Positions 63,122 through 64,000 of a stretch of DNA of 64,000 nt are shown piece by piece. Position 1 is the first letter of the stretch, and every line of letters starts with the position of its first letter. The position numbers and the translations under genes were made by a program. Below the pieces are notes generated by a model, which did not search any database, was not told where the DNA came from, and worked only from the letters and a program-made list of their open reading frames with translations. This DNA is from Rhabdophis nuchalis (taxonomy: Eukaryota > Chordata > Lepidosauria > Squamata > Natricidae), in contig CM077648.1 of NCBI GenBank assembly GCA_039707465.1, positions 16,923,619-16,987,618 of the forward strand. Reading direction: 5' to 3'.

Positions 63122-64000
63122 AGCCTGGATGGGGAGAAACAGGCTTCAACTCAACCGGTCCAAGATAGAGCGGCTGTGGTTTCTGGCATCACGATATAGC
63201 CAGTTGGTACCATCTCTGGCTATCGGGGGCGAGTTATTAGCTCCCGCGGAAAGGGCCCGCAACTTGGGCGTCCTCCTGGATTCCCGGCTGTCGTTGGATG
63301 ACCATCTGATGGCCATGGCCAGGGGGGCCTTTTATCAGGTTTACCTGATACGCCAGTTGCGCCTCTTTCTAGATCGTGATGCCCTATGTACGGTCACTCA
63401 AGCCCTCGTCACTTCCCGCCTAGACTACTGTAATGCTCTCTACATGGGGCTCCCCCTGAGGTGCACCAGGAGGCTCCAGCTAGTCCAGAACGCAGCTGCA
63501 CGGGGGATTTTGGGAATGTCAAGATACTCCCATGTAACACCTCTCCTGCGCGAGCTGCACTGGCTGCCTGTGGCCTACCGGGTGCGCTTCAAGGTGTTAG
63601 TAACCATCTTCAAAGCGCTCCATGGCATGGGACCTGGTTATCTGTGGGACCGCATTCTACCACATACCTCCCTTCGACCTGTCCGCTCTCACAGAGTGAG
63701 CCTCATCAGGGTGCCGTCTGCCGGACAATGCCGGCTGGCGACCTCAGAGCGAGAGCCTTCTCTGTGGCAGCCCCTGCCCTCTGGAATGGCCTACCGCCCG
63801 ACCTTCGCACGATCACGGACCTGCGCCTCTTCCGCCGGGCCCTAAAAACATACCTCTTTCACGGCCTGGCATAGCTCTAAATTTTTAATCTTTTTAGAAA
63901 TGGGTTTTAATTGACAATTTTAGCACGGGTTCAACTTAATTTATTTTATTTTTAATATTCTGTATTTATTGTTTTTTACATTTTAATCCTTTCCTGTGCT
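63122..64000 (+). mobile_element. L2/CR1-group LINE, longest copy, runs off the window
   Basis: Open from 63129: 'MGRNRLQLNRSKIERLWFL', 'ARNLGVLLDSRLSLDDHLM', 'AMARGAFYQVYLIRQLRLF', LDYCNALYMGLPLRCTRRLQ, 'LHWLPVAYRVRFKVLVTIF'. This covers the region just after the RT catalytic motif through the C-terminal domain. A deletion near 63750 shifts the frame; the true C-terminus 'RAFSVAAPALWNGLPPDLR', 'LRLFRRALKTYLFHGLA' continues in the next frame to 63874. The 3' UTR follows and the tail is beyond 64000. The catalytic domain is not included, so it is non-functional. Confidence 0.9.

Noticed and set aside
63129..63845. 238-codon open frame as a host gene
   Set aside because: Same LINE family, frameshifted near 63750; part of a retrotransposon.

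Overview
This window is vertebrate nuclear DNA, most likely from a snake and certainly from a squamate reptile. It is AT-rich and almost entirely intronic. The repeat content points to the lineage: Bov-B (RTE) LINEs, Sauria-type tRNA SINEs, CR1 LINEs with a TATTG pentamer tail, many L2/CR1-group LINE 3' ends, L1 remnants, Penelope-like pieces, solo LTRs and a very large set of short hAT-type and TA-target (Tc1/mariner-type) non-autonomous DNA transposons. I see no prokaryotic, viral or plasmid organisation.

I can support one host gene. Two short exons on the + strand (10622-10715 and 59382-59499) have good splice signals. They join in a compatible phase (phase 1 donor, then two bases that complete the codon) and fit CCSER1 (FAM190A, coiled-coil serine-rich protein 1). 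The first exon carries an acidic 'NNLGSCDLDEDDLMLDLEF' motif that closely resembles, from memory, the equivalent segment of the paralogue CCSER2. The second exon does not resemble CCSER2, so CCSER1 is preferred. The intron between them is about 48.7 kb. The gene runs off both ends of the window.

Layout. 1-10.6 kb: upstream intron with hAT and mariner-type MITEs, an L2 3' end, a Bov-B scrap, a solo LTR and a tandem-duplicated MITE region at 9.3-10.5 kb. 10.6-10.7 kb: exon A. 10.7-30 kb: intron with four SINEs or SINE fragments (two of them Sauria SINEs in inverted orientation), three more solo LTRs, a Bov-B copy broken by two CR1 insertions, palindromic hAT elements and L2/CR1 tails. 30-48 kb: a Penelope-like remnant, several L2 copies, a 460-bp inverted repeat with a 984-bp spacer (36.1-38.0 kb), CR1 copies broken by a hAT element, and an L1 ORF2 remnant broken by another hAT element. 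48-59.3 kb: CR1 with a mariner-type insertion, MITEs within MITEs, and a hAT element with MER1/Charlie-like ends and a long GA-rich core. 59.4-59.5 kb: exon B. 59.5-64 kb: downstream intron with an MIR-like SINE, an unassigned protein-like open stretch with one stop (62.44-62.75 kb), and two head-to-tail L2 copies, the second running off the window.

The main interest is structural. Many insertions are nested with readable target-site duplications, so a relative order of transposon activity can be reconstructed. Several long foldbacks and pure microsatellites sit within one very large intron. I found no previously undescribed gene system. The best candidates for follow-up are the 460-bp foldback, the LTR family with a shared acidic reading frame, the hAT elements that carry GAAA arrays at the same internal position, and the unassigned open stretch near 62.6 kb.
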